Source: an uncultured Prevotella sp. (GTDB lineage Bacteria; Bacteroidota; Bacteroidia; Bacteroidales; Bacteroidaceae). From it: a DNA stretch of 21,667 bases. Numbering within the stretch: the stretch's first letter is position 1; every line of letters starts with the position of its first letter. This document shows, piece after piece, positions 16,001-21,667 of the stretch. Under the pieces are notes generated by a model, which was not told the DNA's origin, searched no databases, and saw only the letters and a list, made by a program, of their open reading frames with translations. Where the stretch lies: NCBI GenBank assembly GCA_900541575.1, contig UQKO01000045.1, positions 1 through 21,667 on the forward strand, read 5' to 3'. A program made the position numbers and the translations under genes.

Positions 16001-16822
16001 TTCACGATTGAGAAGAATCTCATTACGCTCAATAGACATCACTTCACCTGTATCAGGATCAACAAAATCCTCAAGGGTAGTAGAAAGTACACGCGCAGCC
16101 AACTTGCGACCTTGCAACTTCTTAAGATTTGTCTTATTGACCTTAAACTCTTCAGCAAGATTGAAAATCTGGAGAATATCCTTATCACTTTCGAATCCTA
16201 TAGCACGAAGCAAAGTCGTAACGGGCAACTTCTTCTTACGATCAATGTAAGCATACATCACGTTGTTGATGTCCGTAGCAAACTCAATCCATGAACCCTT
16301 GAACGGAATGATACGGGCCGAATAAAGTTGCGTACCATTAGCATGAACGCTTGAGCCAAAGAACACGCCAGGAGAACGATGTAACTGTGAAACCACGACA
16401 CGCTCAGCACCATTGATGATAAACGTACCATTGTCTGACATATAAGGAATAGAGCCCAAGAATACATCCTGCACCACTGTATCGAAATCCTCATGATCGG
16501 GGTCAGTACAATAGAGTTTCAGTTTTGCCTTAAGGGGCACACTATAAGTAAGTCCGCGCTCTAGACATTCCTTGATAGAATAACGAGGTTCATCGATATA
16601 GTAATCAATAAACTCCAATACAAAGTTATTGCGAGTATCAGCGATTGGGAAGTTCTCAGCAAAAACTTTGTACAAGCCGTCGTTTTTACGCAATTCACTA
16701 GGAGTGTCGAGCTGCAGGAAATCTTTAAAAGACTTCAACTGAACGTCCAAGAAATCGGGATAAGGCATCGGATTCTTTACGGACGCAAAGTTTACACGTT
16801 GGTTAATTACTCTGGAAGACAT
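13010..16822 (-). CDS. rpoB: DNA-directed RNA polymerase subunit beta
   Basis: The 1,270-residue beta subunit of RNA polymerase. The rifampicin pocket reads LSQFMDQTNPLAEVTHKRR followed by LSALGPGG, so residues equivalent to E. coli Q513, D516, H526 and S531 (here Q474, D477, H487, S492) are the sensitive wild-type forms. Other conserved blocks include PIESPEGPNIGLISSL, MAGRHGNKGIVSKV and GGKAQFGGQRFGEMEVWAIE near the C terminus. The start MSSRVINQRVNFASV fits relatives. It is separated from rplL by 347 bases holding a terminator-like hairpin and a promoter-like site, so it may be transcribed partly on its own. Confidence 0.98.
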   Translation of the reverse strand: MSSRVINQRVNFASVKNPMPYPDFLDVQLKSFKDFLQLDTPSELRKNDGLYKVFAENFPIADTRNNFVLEFIDYYIDEPRYSIKECLERGLTYSVPLKAKLKLYCTDPDHEDFDTVVQDVFLGSIPYMSDNGTFIINGAERVVVSQLHRSPGVFFGSSVHANGTQLYSARIIPFKGSWIEFATDINNVMYAYIDRKKKLPVTTLLRAIGFESDKDILQIFNLAEEFKVNKTNLKKLQGRKLAARVLSTTLEDFVDPDTGEVMSIERNEILLNREEIITPENSEIILASGEQTILVHPEEGASTDYSIIFNTLQKDPSNSEQEAVNYIYRQLRNADPADDASAREVINNLFFSEKRYDLGEVGRYRINKKLNLSTDMDVRVLTREDIIEIIKYLVELINSKATVDDIDHLSNRRVRTVGEQLSNQFAIGLARMSRTIRERMNVRDNEVFTPTDLINAKTISSVVNSFFGTNALSQFMDQTNPLAEVTHKRRLSALGPGGLSRERAGFEVRDVHYTHYGRLCPIESPEGPNIGLISSLCVYAKIDDLGFIETPYRKVENSMVDLDNDHIVYLSAEEEEGKVIGQGNAPLNDDGSFIRDKVKCRQDADYPVVPPSQVELIDVAPQQIASIAASLIPFLEHDDAHRALMGSNMMRQAVPLIRSEAPIVGTGIEKQVCEDSRTMITAEGEGVIEYVDANTIRIAYDRTEDEEFVSFDSNVKEYDIPKFRRTNQNMTIDLRPICSKGQKVHKGDILTEGYATENGELALGRNLLVAYMPWKGYNYEDAIVLNERMVREDILTSVHVDEYSLEVRETKRGMEEFTNDIPNVSEDATKDLDDTGIIRIGARVAPGDILIGKITPKGESDPTPEEKLLRAIFGDKAGDVKDASLKANPSLAGVVINKRLFSRVQKNRSAKAADKVTLQKLDDDFQKETAELKDVMIDKLLSLISDKKSLGVKDNIGSEVIAKDVKFNKAVLASLDFTSVELHDWTDDEHANKLIRQLVINYLKKYNQMDAVLKRKKFAITIGDDLPSGIIQQAKVYIAKKRKIGVGDKMAGRHGNKGIVSKVVRQEDMPFLADGTPVDIVLNPLGVPSRMNIGQIFEAVLGAAGRKLGVKFATPIFDGAKLEDLCEWTDKAGLPRYCSTQLYDGATGEAFDQEATVGVTYMLKLGHMVEDKMHARSIGPYSLITQQPLGGKAQFGGQRFGEMEVWAIEAFGASHVLQEILTIKSDDVTGRAKAYEAIVKGEPMPTPGIPESLNVLLHELRGLGLSITLD

Positions 16823-16980
16823 TCGTCGTTAGATTGGGGTGAAAGAAATGTTTTCAAGTTTACAAGTTTAAGAGGATGTGCAAGTTAAATCAAAAAATCA
16901 CATAGAAAAGACTCTATATAAATTCGTAGTAACGCTTCTACTAGAAAAGCAAACAAAGTATTACCACCTACGAATAGAAT

Positions 16981-17012
16981 CAAAATTAGGATATAACATA
17001 ACTCTCCATAAA
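16981..17012 (-). promoter_or_regulatory. Possible rpoBC promoter
   Basis: On the minus strand TTTA (17012-17009), 20 bases, then TAATTTTG (16988-16981). The -7 matches TAnnTTTG; the -33 differs from TTTG in one base. Transcription would start near 16975, at the foot of the ATTCGTAG/CTACGAAT hairpin. Confidence 0.4.
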
Positions 17013-17109
17013 CCCATAAACCGATAAACCCTTTGAATGTGTCATAAATTTATCACAAATCAAATTACTATATTGGAAGGATAGTACTTATAATGAATGA
17101 TATAGACAC

Positions 17110-17147
17110 AAAAAGGTTATGAACCCTCTACCAGAGGATTCATAACC
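17110..17147 (-). terminator. Terminator or attenuator after rplL
   Basis: GGTTATGAA (17115-17123) pairs with TTCATAACC (17139-17147), and CCTCT (17125-17129) with AGAGG (17133-17137), with one mismatch between the two stems and a 3-base loop. On the minus strand a run of five U follows. It begins 22 bases after the rplL stop codon, where E. coli has its partial rplL-rpoB attenuator. Confidence 0.75.
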
Positions 17148-17169
17148 ATAGCCCATATGGGATTGTTTA

Positions 17170-17544
17170 TTAAGCGAGTTCTACTTCAGCACCAGCTTCT
17201 TCAAGAGCCTTCTTCAGTGCTTCAGCTTCTTCCTTAGCAACGCCTTCCTTAACCTTTGAGGGAGCGCCGTCTACGAGATCCTTAGCTTCCTTCAAGCCAA
17301 GACCGCAGTGTTCCTTAACGGCCTTAACAACCTGGAGCTTAGCGGCACCTGCGCTCTTGAGAACAACGTCGAAAGAAGTCTTCTCTTCAGCGGCAGCAGC
17401 ACCAGCTGCGGGACCGGCAGCAACAGCAACAGCTGCAGCAGCGGGTTCAATTCCATACTCGTCCTTCAGGATAGTTGCCAACTCGTTTACTTCCTTCACT
17501 GTCAAATTTACCAATTCTTCAGCGATAGCTTTGATATCTGCCAT
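17170..17544 (-). CDS. rplL: Large ribosomal subunit protein bL12 (L7/L12)
   Basis: The 124-residue stalk protein that recruits GTPase translation factors to the ribosome. The N-terminal dimerisation part (ADIKAIAEELVNLTVKEVNE) is followed by an Ala/Gly-rich flexible hinge at about 35-52 and the conserved C-terminal domain (EKTSFDVVLKSAGAAKLQVV, GLGLKEAKDLVDGAPSKVKE). Length and motifs are normal. It follows rplJ by 65 bases, and a terminator-like hairpin follows it. Confidence 0.97.
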   Translation of the reverse strand: MADIKAIAEELVNLTVKEVNELATILKDEYGIEPAAAAVAVAAGPAAGAAAAEEKTSFDVVLKSAGAAKLQVVKAVKEHCGLGLKEAKDLVDGAPSKVKEGVAKEEAEALKKALEEAGAEVELA

Positions 17545-17609
17545 TTTCTTAAATGTATTTTTTTGTTTGTTTTCTGAGTTTATTGAGGGTCCGGCGTTGT
17601 AACCGGAGA

Positions 17610-18128
17610 TTATTCGGGACGTTCGCCCAAAGTTTTAAGCACACCATGGATGGTTTGTCCACTGCTCTGGAGAGCAGAGATAACGTTCTTGGCGGGAGAC
17701 TGTAGCAAAGCAACAACCTCTGCAAGAACTTCTGCCTTGCTCTTGATTGCGCAGAGAGTTTCGAGCTGATCTGCACCAACATAGAAACCTTCCTCAGCGT
17801 AAGCACCCTTCAGCGCAGGTACACCATCCTTACCAACTTCCTTAATAAGTTTAGCAGGAACATTAGCGGTCTGGCAGAAGAATACTGCAGTAGTGCCCTT
17901 CAAGCAGTCATAGAGAGGAGTATAGTCAACCTCAGCTGCTTCAAAAGCCTTATGCAGAAGAGTATTCTTGGCTACTACCATTTTGATGTCAGAGCCGAAG
18001 CACTTACGACGGAGAGCAGAAGTAGCTTCTGCGTTCATACCAGTCACATCAACAAGGTAGAGATGTGCATATTCTTTGATTTGTTCACCGAGTTTCTCGA
18101 TGATGATAGCTTTATCTTCCTTCTTCAT
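17610..18128 (-). CDS. rplJ: Large ribosomal subunit protein uL10
   Basis: The 172-residue L10 protein anchors the L7/L12 stalk to 23S rRNA. The N-terminal rRNA-binding part includes MNAEATSALRRKCFGSDIKM and VVAKNTLLHKAFE; the C-terminal helix that binds L12 dimers is at about 140-172. It starts only 14 bases after rplA, so there is no room in the gap for an L10-L12 autoregulatory leader of the E. coli kind; any such site must lie within rplA. Confidence 0.96.
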   Translation of the reverse strand: MKKEDKAIIIEKLGEQIKEYAHLYLVDVTGMNAEATSALRRKCFGSDIKMVVAKNTLLHKAFEAAEVDYTPLYDCLKGTTAVFFCQTANVPAKLIKEVGKDGVPALKGAYAEEGFYVGADQLETLCAIKSKAEVLAEVVALLQSPAKNVISALQSSGQTIHGVLKTLGERPE

Positions 18129-18142
18129 GATTGTAATTCAGT

Positions 18143-18841
18143 TTAGATTTCTTCTACAGATTTAGGATCAACCTTGATACCCTTACTCATGGTAGATGAA
18201 AGATAAATACTCTTTACGTAAGTACCCTTGGCACTTGCAGGCTTCAGCTTGTTGATAGTAGCCATAAATTCTTTGGCATTACCAAAAATCTGATCAGCGG
18301 TGAAAGATGCCTTACCGATTGAAGTGTGAACGATACCGCTCTTATCAACCTTAAAGTCAATCTTACCTTGCTTTACCTCGCGAATAGCCTTGGCTACGTC
18401 CATAGTAACAGTGCCGCTCTTGGGGTTAGGCATCAATCCACGAGGACCGAGCACACGACCGAGTGCACCAATCTTACCCATGATGGCAGGCATAGTGATG
18501 ATAACATCAATATCAGTCCAACCACCCTTGATTTTCTCGATATATTCATCGAGACCTACATAGTCAGCGCCAGCTTCTTTTGCAGCAGCTTCAGCATCAG
18601 GCGTACAAAGACATAGAACGCGTACAGTTTTACCAGTTCCGTTGGGCAGTGATACCACACCACGAACCATTTGGTTAGCCTTACGAGGATCTACACCAAG
18701 ACGTACGTCAATATCGACAGAAGCATCGAATTTGGTAGTGGTAATTTCCTTTACCAAAGATGCAGCTTCTTTCAATGAATATGCCTTCCCTGCTTCAACT
18801 TTGTCAGCGACTAACTTCTGATTCTTTGTCAGTTTACTCAT
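18143..18841 (-). CDS. rplA: Large ribosomal subunit protein uL1
   Basis: The 232-residue L1 stalk protein, involved in release of deacylated tRNA from the E site. Conserved blocks are DVRLGVDPRKANQMVRGVVS, LPNGTGKTVRVLCLC, VLGPRGLMPNPKSGTVTMDV and YVKSIYLSSTMSKGIKVD. Length is normal. It begins 21 bases after rplK and is co-transcribed with it. Confidence 0.97.
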   Translation of the reverse strand: MSKLTKNQKLVADKVEAGKAYSLKEAASLVKEITTTKFDASVDIDVRLGVDPRKANQMVRGVVSLPNGTGKTVRVLCLCTPDAEAAAKEAGADYVGLDEYIEKIKGGWTDIDVIITMPAIMGKIGALGRVLGPRGLMPNPKSGTVTMDVAKAIREVKQGKIDFKVDKSGIVHTSIGKASFTADQIFGNAKEFMATINKLKPASAKGTYVKSIYLSSTMSKGIKVDPKSVEEI

Positions 18842-18862
18842 TGTTCAAATTTGAAGTTTAAA

Positions 18863-19303
18863 TTATTCACCAGGGAAGTCACCCTTTACTGTGATACCCA
18901 TGCTGCGGGCAGTACCAGCTACCATTCGCATTGCACTCTCAACTGTGAAGCAGTTCAAGTCGGGCATCTTATCTTCTGCGATAGCCTTAACCTGATCCCA
19001 AGTAATCTCAGCGATCTTGGTACGGTTAGGAGCAGCAGAACCGCTCTTCTTTTTGGCTGCTTCCAGCAATTGAATTGCTACAGGAGGAGTCTTTACAATA
19101 AAAGAGAAAGACTTGTCATTGTAATAAGTAATGACAACCGGCAAAACTTTGCCAGCCTTGTCCTGAGTTCTGGCGTTGAACTGCTTGCAGAAATCCATAA
19201 TGTTGATACCCTTAGAACCCAGAGCAGGACCTACGGGAGGAGATGGATTTGCAGCGCCGCCCTTAATCTGTAATTTGATTAATCCAGCAACTTCTTTAGC
19301 CAT
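18863..19303 (-). CDS. rplK: Large ribosomal subunit protein uL11
   Basis: The 146-residue L11 protein of the GTPase-associated centre. The N-terminal Pro-rich segment (NPSPPVGPALGSKGINIMDF) is the thiostrepton-linked flexible domain; the C-terminal part (SGSAAPNRTKIAEITWDQVK, MRMVAGTARSMGITVKG) binds 23S rRNA. Normal length; it follows nusG by 60 bases. Confidence 0.97.
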   Translation of the reverse strand: MAKEVAGLIKLQIKGGAANPSPPVGPALGSKGINIMDFCKQFNARTQDKAGKVLPVVITYYNDKSFSFIVKTPPVAIQLLEAAKKKSGSAAPNRTKIAEITWDQVKAIAEDKMPDLNCFTVESAMRMVAGTARSMGITVKGDFPGE

Positions 19304-19363
19304 TGTTGTTAATTGAAATTTAAATGTGACGAGGAATTCATTAGAGGATACGTAACATTATCC

Positions 19364-19906
19364 TTATTCCTTCTCAATCTGCATAAGGCCGAGATCGAGT
19401 CCCGTATTACGACCGAACACCTTAACGATGACAGTCACTTTCTTCTTCTCTTCGTCAACCTTTTCGATTGTACCTGAGAATCCGCTAAACGGTCCGTCGA
19501 CTACCTTTACGCTTTCGCCTACTACGTAAGGTATCTCCATTTCTTGAGGTTCATCCTCAAGTTCGTCAACCTTACCCAGGATACGATTCACTTCACTTTC
19601 GCGGAGAGGGGTAGGATTATCCATTCCTCCGAGGAAGCCCAACACATTAGGAGTGTTGCGCAGTTCGTGAACTGTTTCACCAACCAGTCTAGCCTCTACA
19701 AGAACATAGCCGGGAAGATAGAGCCTTTCCTTGATAACCTGTTTGTTACCATGAACAGTCTTGACCTTCTCGGTAGGAATGAGTACTTGCGAAACATGAC
19801 CGCCAAGGCGGCCATTTTTGATTTCTGCATCGATATACTCTTTTACCTTCGCTTCTTTTCCGCTTATAGCACGCAAAACGTACCATGCCATTTCTGCTTG
19901 TGCCAT
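19364..19906 (-). CDS. nusG: Transcription termination/antitermination protein NusG
   Basis: A 180-residue NusG that binds RNA polymerase and couples transcription to translation and Rho. The NGN domain covers about 6-110 (WYVLRAISGKEAKVKEYI, LYLPGYVLVEARLVGETVHE), and the KOW domain about 128-175 (GESVKVVDGPFSGFSGTIEK). The start lies 6 bases after the secE stop, the universal secE-nusG pairing. Confidence 0.97.
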   Translation of the reverse strand: MAQAEMAWYVLRAISGKEAKVKEYIDAEIKNGRLGGHVSQVLIPTEKVKTVHGNKQVIKERLYLPGYVLVEARLVGETVHELRNTPNVLGFLGGMDNPTPLRESEVNRILGKVDELEDEPQEMEIPYVVGESVKVVDGPFSGFSGTIEKVDEEKKKVTVIVKVFGRNTGLDLGLMQIEKE

Positions 19907-19912
19907 ATCGAA

Positions 19913-20107
19913 TTATAAATGAGGATAGATAAGTTGCATGACCCATTCAAATAATGTATCCATAAGGTACACCACGATTGCAATGATGATGGAAGCTGTT
20001 AACACAACAATCGCGCTATGCGTCAACTCCTGTCTCGTAGGCCACGTGGTCTTATGCGATAACTCGTCGTATGAATCTTTGCAATATGCAATTATTTTCT
20101 GGAACAT
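19913..20107 (-). CDS. secE: Preprotein translocase subunit SecE
   Basis: A 64-residue inner-membrane protein that stabilises the SecY channel. I choose ATG 20105-20107 (MFQKIIAYCKDSYDELSHKT); a longer frame from 20152 would run into the tRNA-Trp gene. The segment TTWPTRQELTHS is the conserved amphipathic cytoplasmic helix, and the following 20 or so hydrophobic residues form the single membrane segment typical of short SecE proteins. It begins 12 bases after tRNA-Trp. Confidence 0.96.
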   Translation of the reverse strand: MFQKIIAYCKDSYDELSHKTTWPTRQELTHSAIVVLTASIIIAIVVYLMDTLFEWVMQLIYPHL

Positions 20108-20119
20108 ATATGTGTCGTT

Positions 20120-20195
20120 TGGCACGGGAAGAGAGGCTCGAACTCCCGACACCTGGTTTTGGAGACCAGTGCTCTACCAACTGAGCTATTCCCGT
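20120..20195 (-). tRNA. tRNA-Trp(CCA)
   Basis: Seventy-six bases including an encoded 3' CCA. The acceptor stem is ACGGGAA/TTCCCGT with discriminator G. The anticodon stem-loop is CTGGT-CTCCAAA-ACCAG with anticodon CCA. The D arm (GCTCAGTTGGTAGAGC) and T arm (GGGAGTTCGAGCCTCTC) are regular. It lies between tuf and secE, the usual place in bacteria. Confidence 0.97.
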
Positions 20196-20197
20196 AG

Positions 20198-20227
20198 AAT
20201 AGGTCCTGCACAAGACAGGAACCTATT
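20198..20227 (-). other. Hairpin between tuf and tRNA-Trp
   Basis: AATAGGT and CCTG (20198-20208) pair with CAGG and ACCTATT (20216-20227), with one bulged base and a 7-base loop. On the coding strand no U run follows; the tRNA begins at once. It is more likely an RNA-processing site that frees the tRNA 5' side, or a partial attenuator, than a full terminator. Confidence 0.5.
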
Positions 20228-20248
20228 TTATTTATACCTTGGCTAATA

Positions 20249-21436
20249 TTAGTCGAGGATTTCAGTGATCTGACCTGAACCAACGGTACGGCCACCTTCA
20301 CGGATAGCGAAGCGGAGACCAACGTTGATAGCTACAGCGTAGATAAGTTCTACAGAGATTTCAACGTTATCACCAGGCATTACCATTTCAGTTCCTTCGG
20401 GGAGATGGATTTCACCAGTACAGTCCATAGTACGGAGGTAGAACTGAGGACGATACTTGTTACCGAACGGAGTGTGACGACCACCTTCTTCCTTCTTCAA
20501 TACGTAGATAGAAGCCTTGAACTTCTTGTGCGGAGTGATTACACCCGGGTGAGTGATAACCATACCACGCTTGATTTCAGCCTTATCAATACCACGGAGG
20601 AGAAGACCTACGTTATCACCAGCTTCACCTTCATCGAGGATCTTACGGAACATTTCAACGCCAGTTACAACTGACTTCTTATCTTCACCGAGACCGAGAA
20701 TCTGAACTTCGTCACCTACCTTTACAACACCAGTTTCAACACGGCCAGTAGCTACAGTACCACGACCAGTGATTGAGAACACGTCTTCAACAGGCATCAA
20801 GAAAGGCTTCTCAACGTCACGAACGGGCTCCTGAATCCAGTTGTCAACAGCGTTCATGAGTTCCATTACAGAATCTTCCCACTTAGCAACGCCATTCAAA
20901 GCACCGAGTGCAGAACCGCGGATGATAGGAGTATCTTCTTCGAAGTCATACTGTTCAAGGAGTTCGCGCATTTCCATTTCTACGAGCTCGAGCATTTCTT
21001 CGTCCTCAACCATATCGCACTTATTCAAGAACACTACGAGACGGGGAACGTTTACCTGACGAGCGAGAAGGATGTGCTCACGAGTCTGAGGCATAGGACC
21101 ATCAGTAGCAGCTACTACGATGATAGCACCATCCATCTGGGCAGCACCAGTTACCATGTTCTTTACGTAGTCGGCGTGACCCGGGCAGTCTACGTGAGCA
21201 TAGTGACGCTTTTCAGTTTCATACTCGATGTGAGCAGTGTTGATAGTAATACCACGTTCCTTTTCTTCGGGAGCGTTATCAATCTGATCGAAAGACTTAA
21301 CATCTTCACCAGTACCGAGCTTCTCGTGGAGAACCTTAGAAATAGCGGCAGTCAAAGTAGTCTTACCGTGGTCAACGTGACCAATTGTACCGATGTTAAC
21401 ATGCGGTTTGGTACGTTCAAATTTCTCTTTAGCCAT
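20249..21436 (-). CDS. tuf: Elongation factor Tu
   Basis: The 395-residue EF-Tu delivers aminoacyl-tRNA to the ribosome at the expense of GTP. The G1 loop GHVDHGKT is at 19-26, the switch RGITI at 62-66, DCPGH at 84-88 with catalytic H88, and NKCD at 139-142. Domains 2 and 3 are complete to the C-terminal VGSGQITEILD. Normal length. It follows tRNA-Thr by 74 bases and is followed by tRNA-Trp. Confidence 0.98.
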   Translation of the reverse strand: MAKEKFERTKPHVNIGTIGHVDHGKTTLTAAISKVLHEKLGTGEDVKSFDQIDNAPEEKERGITINTAHIEYETEKRHYAHVDCPGHADYVKNMVTGAAQMDGAIIVVAATDGPMPQTREHILLARQVNVPRLVVFLNKCDMVEDEEMLELVEMEMRELLEQYDFEEDTPIIRGSALGALNGVAKWEDSVMELMNAVDNWIQEPVRDVEKPFLMPVEDVFSITGRGTVATGRVETGVVKVGDEVQILGLGEDKKSVVTGVEMFRKILDEGEAGDNVGLLLRGIDKAEIKRGMVITHPGVITPHKKFKASIYVLKKEEGGRHTPFGNKYRPQFYLRTMDCTGEIHLPEGTEMVMPGDNVEISVELIYAVAINVGLRFAIREGGRTVGSGQITEILD

Positions 21437-21482
21437 AGCTGTTTTATTTATTGTTTGAATGAATTTTCTTGTTCTTCAATCT

Positions 21483-21501
21483 TATAGGAATATTCCCTAT
21501 A
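21483..21501. repeat. Inverted repeat between tRNA-Thr and tuf
   Basis: TATAGGAATATTCCCTATA reads as an interrupted palindrome around GGAATATTCC (21487-21496). It lies in the leader of tuf, just after the U run that follows tRNA-Thr. Possible hairpin or protein-binding site; function unknown. Confidence 0.4.
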
Positions 21502-21510
21502 CAAAAAAAG

Positions 21511-21582
<72 letters not shown>

Positions 21583-21605
21583 AACCAAATTAATCATAAA
21601 GTAAG

Positions 21606-21667
21606 AGCGGAAGACGGGGCTCAAACCCGCGACCCCCAGCTTGGAAGGCTAGTGCTCTATCAACTGA
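21606..21667 (-). tRNA. tRNA-Gly(TCC), 5' end cut by the window
   Basis: Anticodon stem-loop CTAGC-CTTCCAA-GCTGG with anticodon TCC, the T arm CGCGGGTTTGAGCCCCG and the 3' acceptor strand CTTCCGC with discriminator U are visible. The 5' acceptor strand lies outside the window. No encoded CCA. The gene precedes tRNA-Thr, as glyT does in E. coli. Confidence 0.93.

Larger units (their letters stand above)
16823..17169 (-). promoter_or_regulatory. rplL-rpoB intergenic region with leader structure
   Basis: A long gap for a dense operon, without a gene. In transcription order it holds a 10-bp palindrome CCCATATGGG (17152-17161), a terminator-like hairpin (17110-17147), a promoter-like site (16981-17012), and directly after it an inverted repeat ATTCGTAG/CTACGAAT (16922-16929 with 16968-16975) enclosing a small TTCT/AGAA stem. 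The last would be the first structure of an rpoB leader about 150 bases long. The arrangement suggests attenuation plus re-initiation, which would set polymerase subunits at a lower level than L7/L12. Confidence 0.45.

Noticed and set aside
19913..20152. Longer SecE with 15 extra N-terminal residues
   Set aside because: The extra codons lie inside the tRNA-Trp gene; the internal ATG gives a normal SecE.
20092..20322. Minus-strand ORF spanning the end of tuf and tRNA-Trp
   Set aside because: It overlaps tuf in another frame and reads through a well-formed tRNA gene.

Overview
The window looks like a chromosomal segment of a member of the Bacteroidales, most likely Prevotellaceae. This is inferred from the EF-Tu and RNA polymerase sequences, from promoters of the Bacteroidetes type (TTTG, about 20 bases, TAnnTTTG), and from the absence of strong Shine-Dalgarno sites. 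The genus is not resolved. No database search was possible, so all names rest on recognised family signatures.

Right half (about 8.5-21.7 kb, all minus strand): a classical translation/transcription cluster. In transcription order it runs tRNA-Gly(TCC, cut by the window edge), tRNA-Thr(GGT), tuf, tRNA-Trp(CCA), secE, nusG, rplK, rplA, rplJ, rplL, rpoB, rpoC. The tRNA-Gly/tRNA-Thr/tuf order is the same as the E. coli thrU-tyrU-glyT-thrT-tufB locus. A terminator-like hairpin after rplL, followed by a promoter-like site and a short hairpin, suggests that rpoBC expression is partly uncoupled from the ribosomal genes. rpoC ends at a strong intrinsic terminator.

Middle (about 6.85-8.5 kb): an accessory patch. 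It holds a 1.4-kb insertion-sequence relic with 24-bp terminal inverted repeats (23/24 identical). Only the N-terminal and C-terminal pieces of an IS4/IS1634-type transposase survive, separated by an unrelated short ORF and an array of 23-bp tandem repeats. A repeat found just outside the relic recurs at about 3.85 kb; both copies directly follow a terminator.

Left half (about 0-6.85 kb): from right to left there is a gene for a large secreted discoidin-like protein (minus). Its near-consensus promoter is directly abutted by a run of 17 G (17 C on the coding strand), a strong candidate for a phase-variation switch. Next comes an unlisted 58-codon gene for a small peptide of the MKKxYIKP type, a structured 3' untranslated region and a terminator. 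Beyond these lie an unrecognised 120-aa ORF, a secreted 294-aa protein (minus) and, convergent with it, a membrane-anchored CbbX/SpoVK-like AAA+ ATPase with a TerB-like middle region (plus). The first 485 bases hold a nested stem-loop structure but no gene I can support.

The most promising unusual unit is at 3.83-7.03 kb: the G17 promoter tract, paired upstream direct repeats, secreted surface-type protein, small peptide gene, structured 3' region and terminator-linked repeat.
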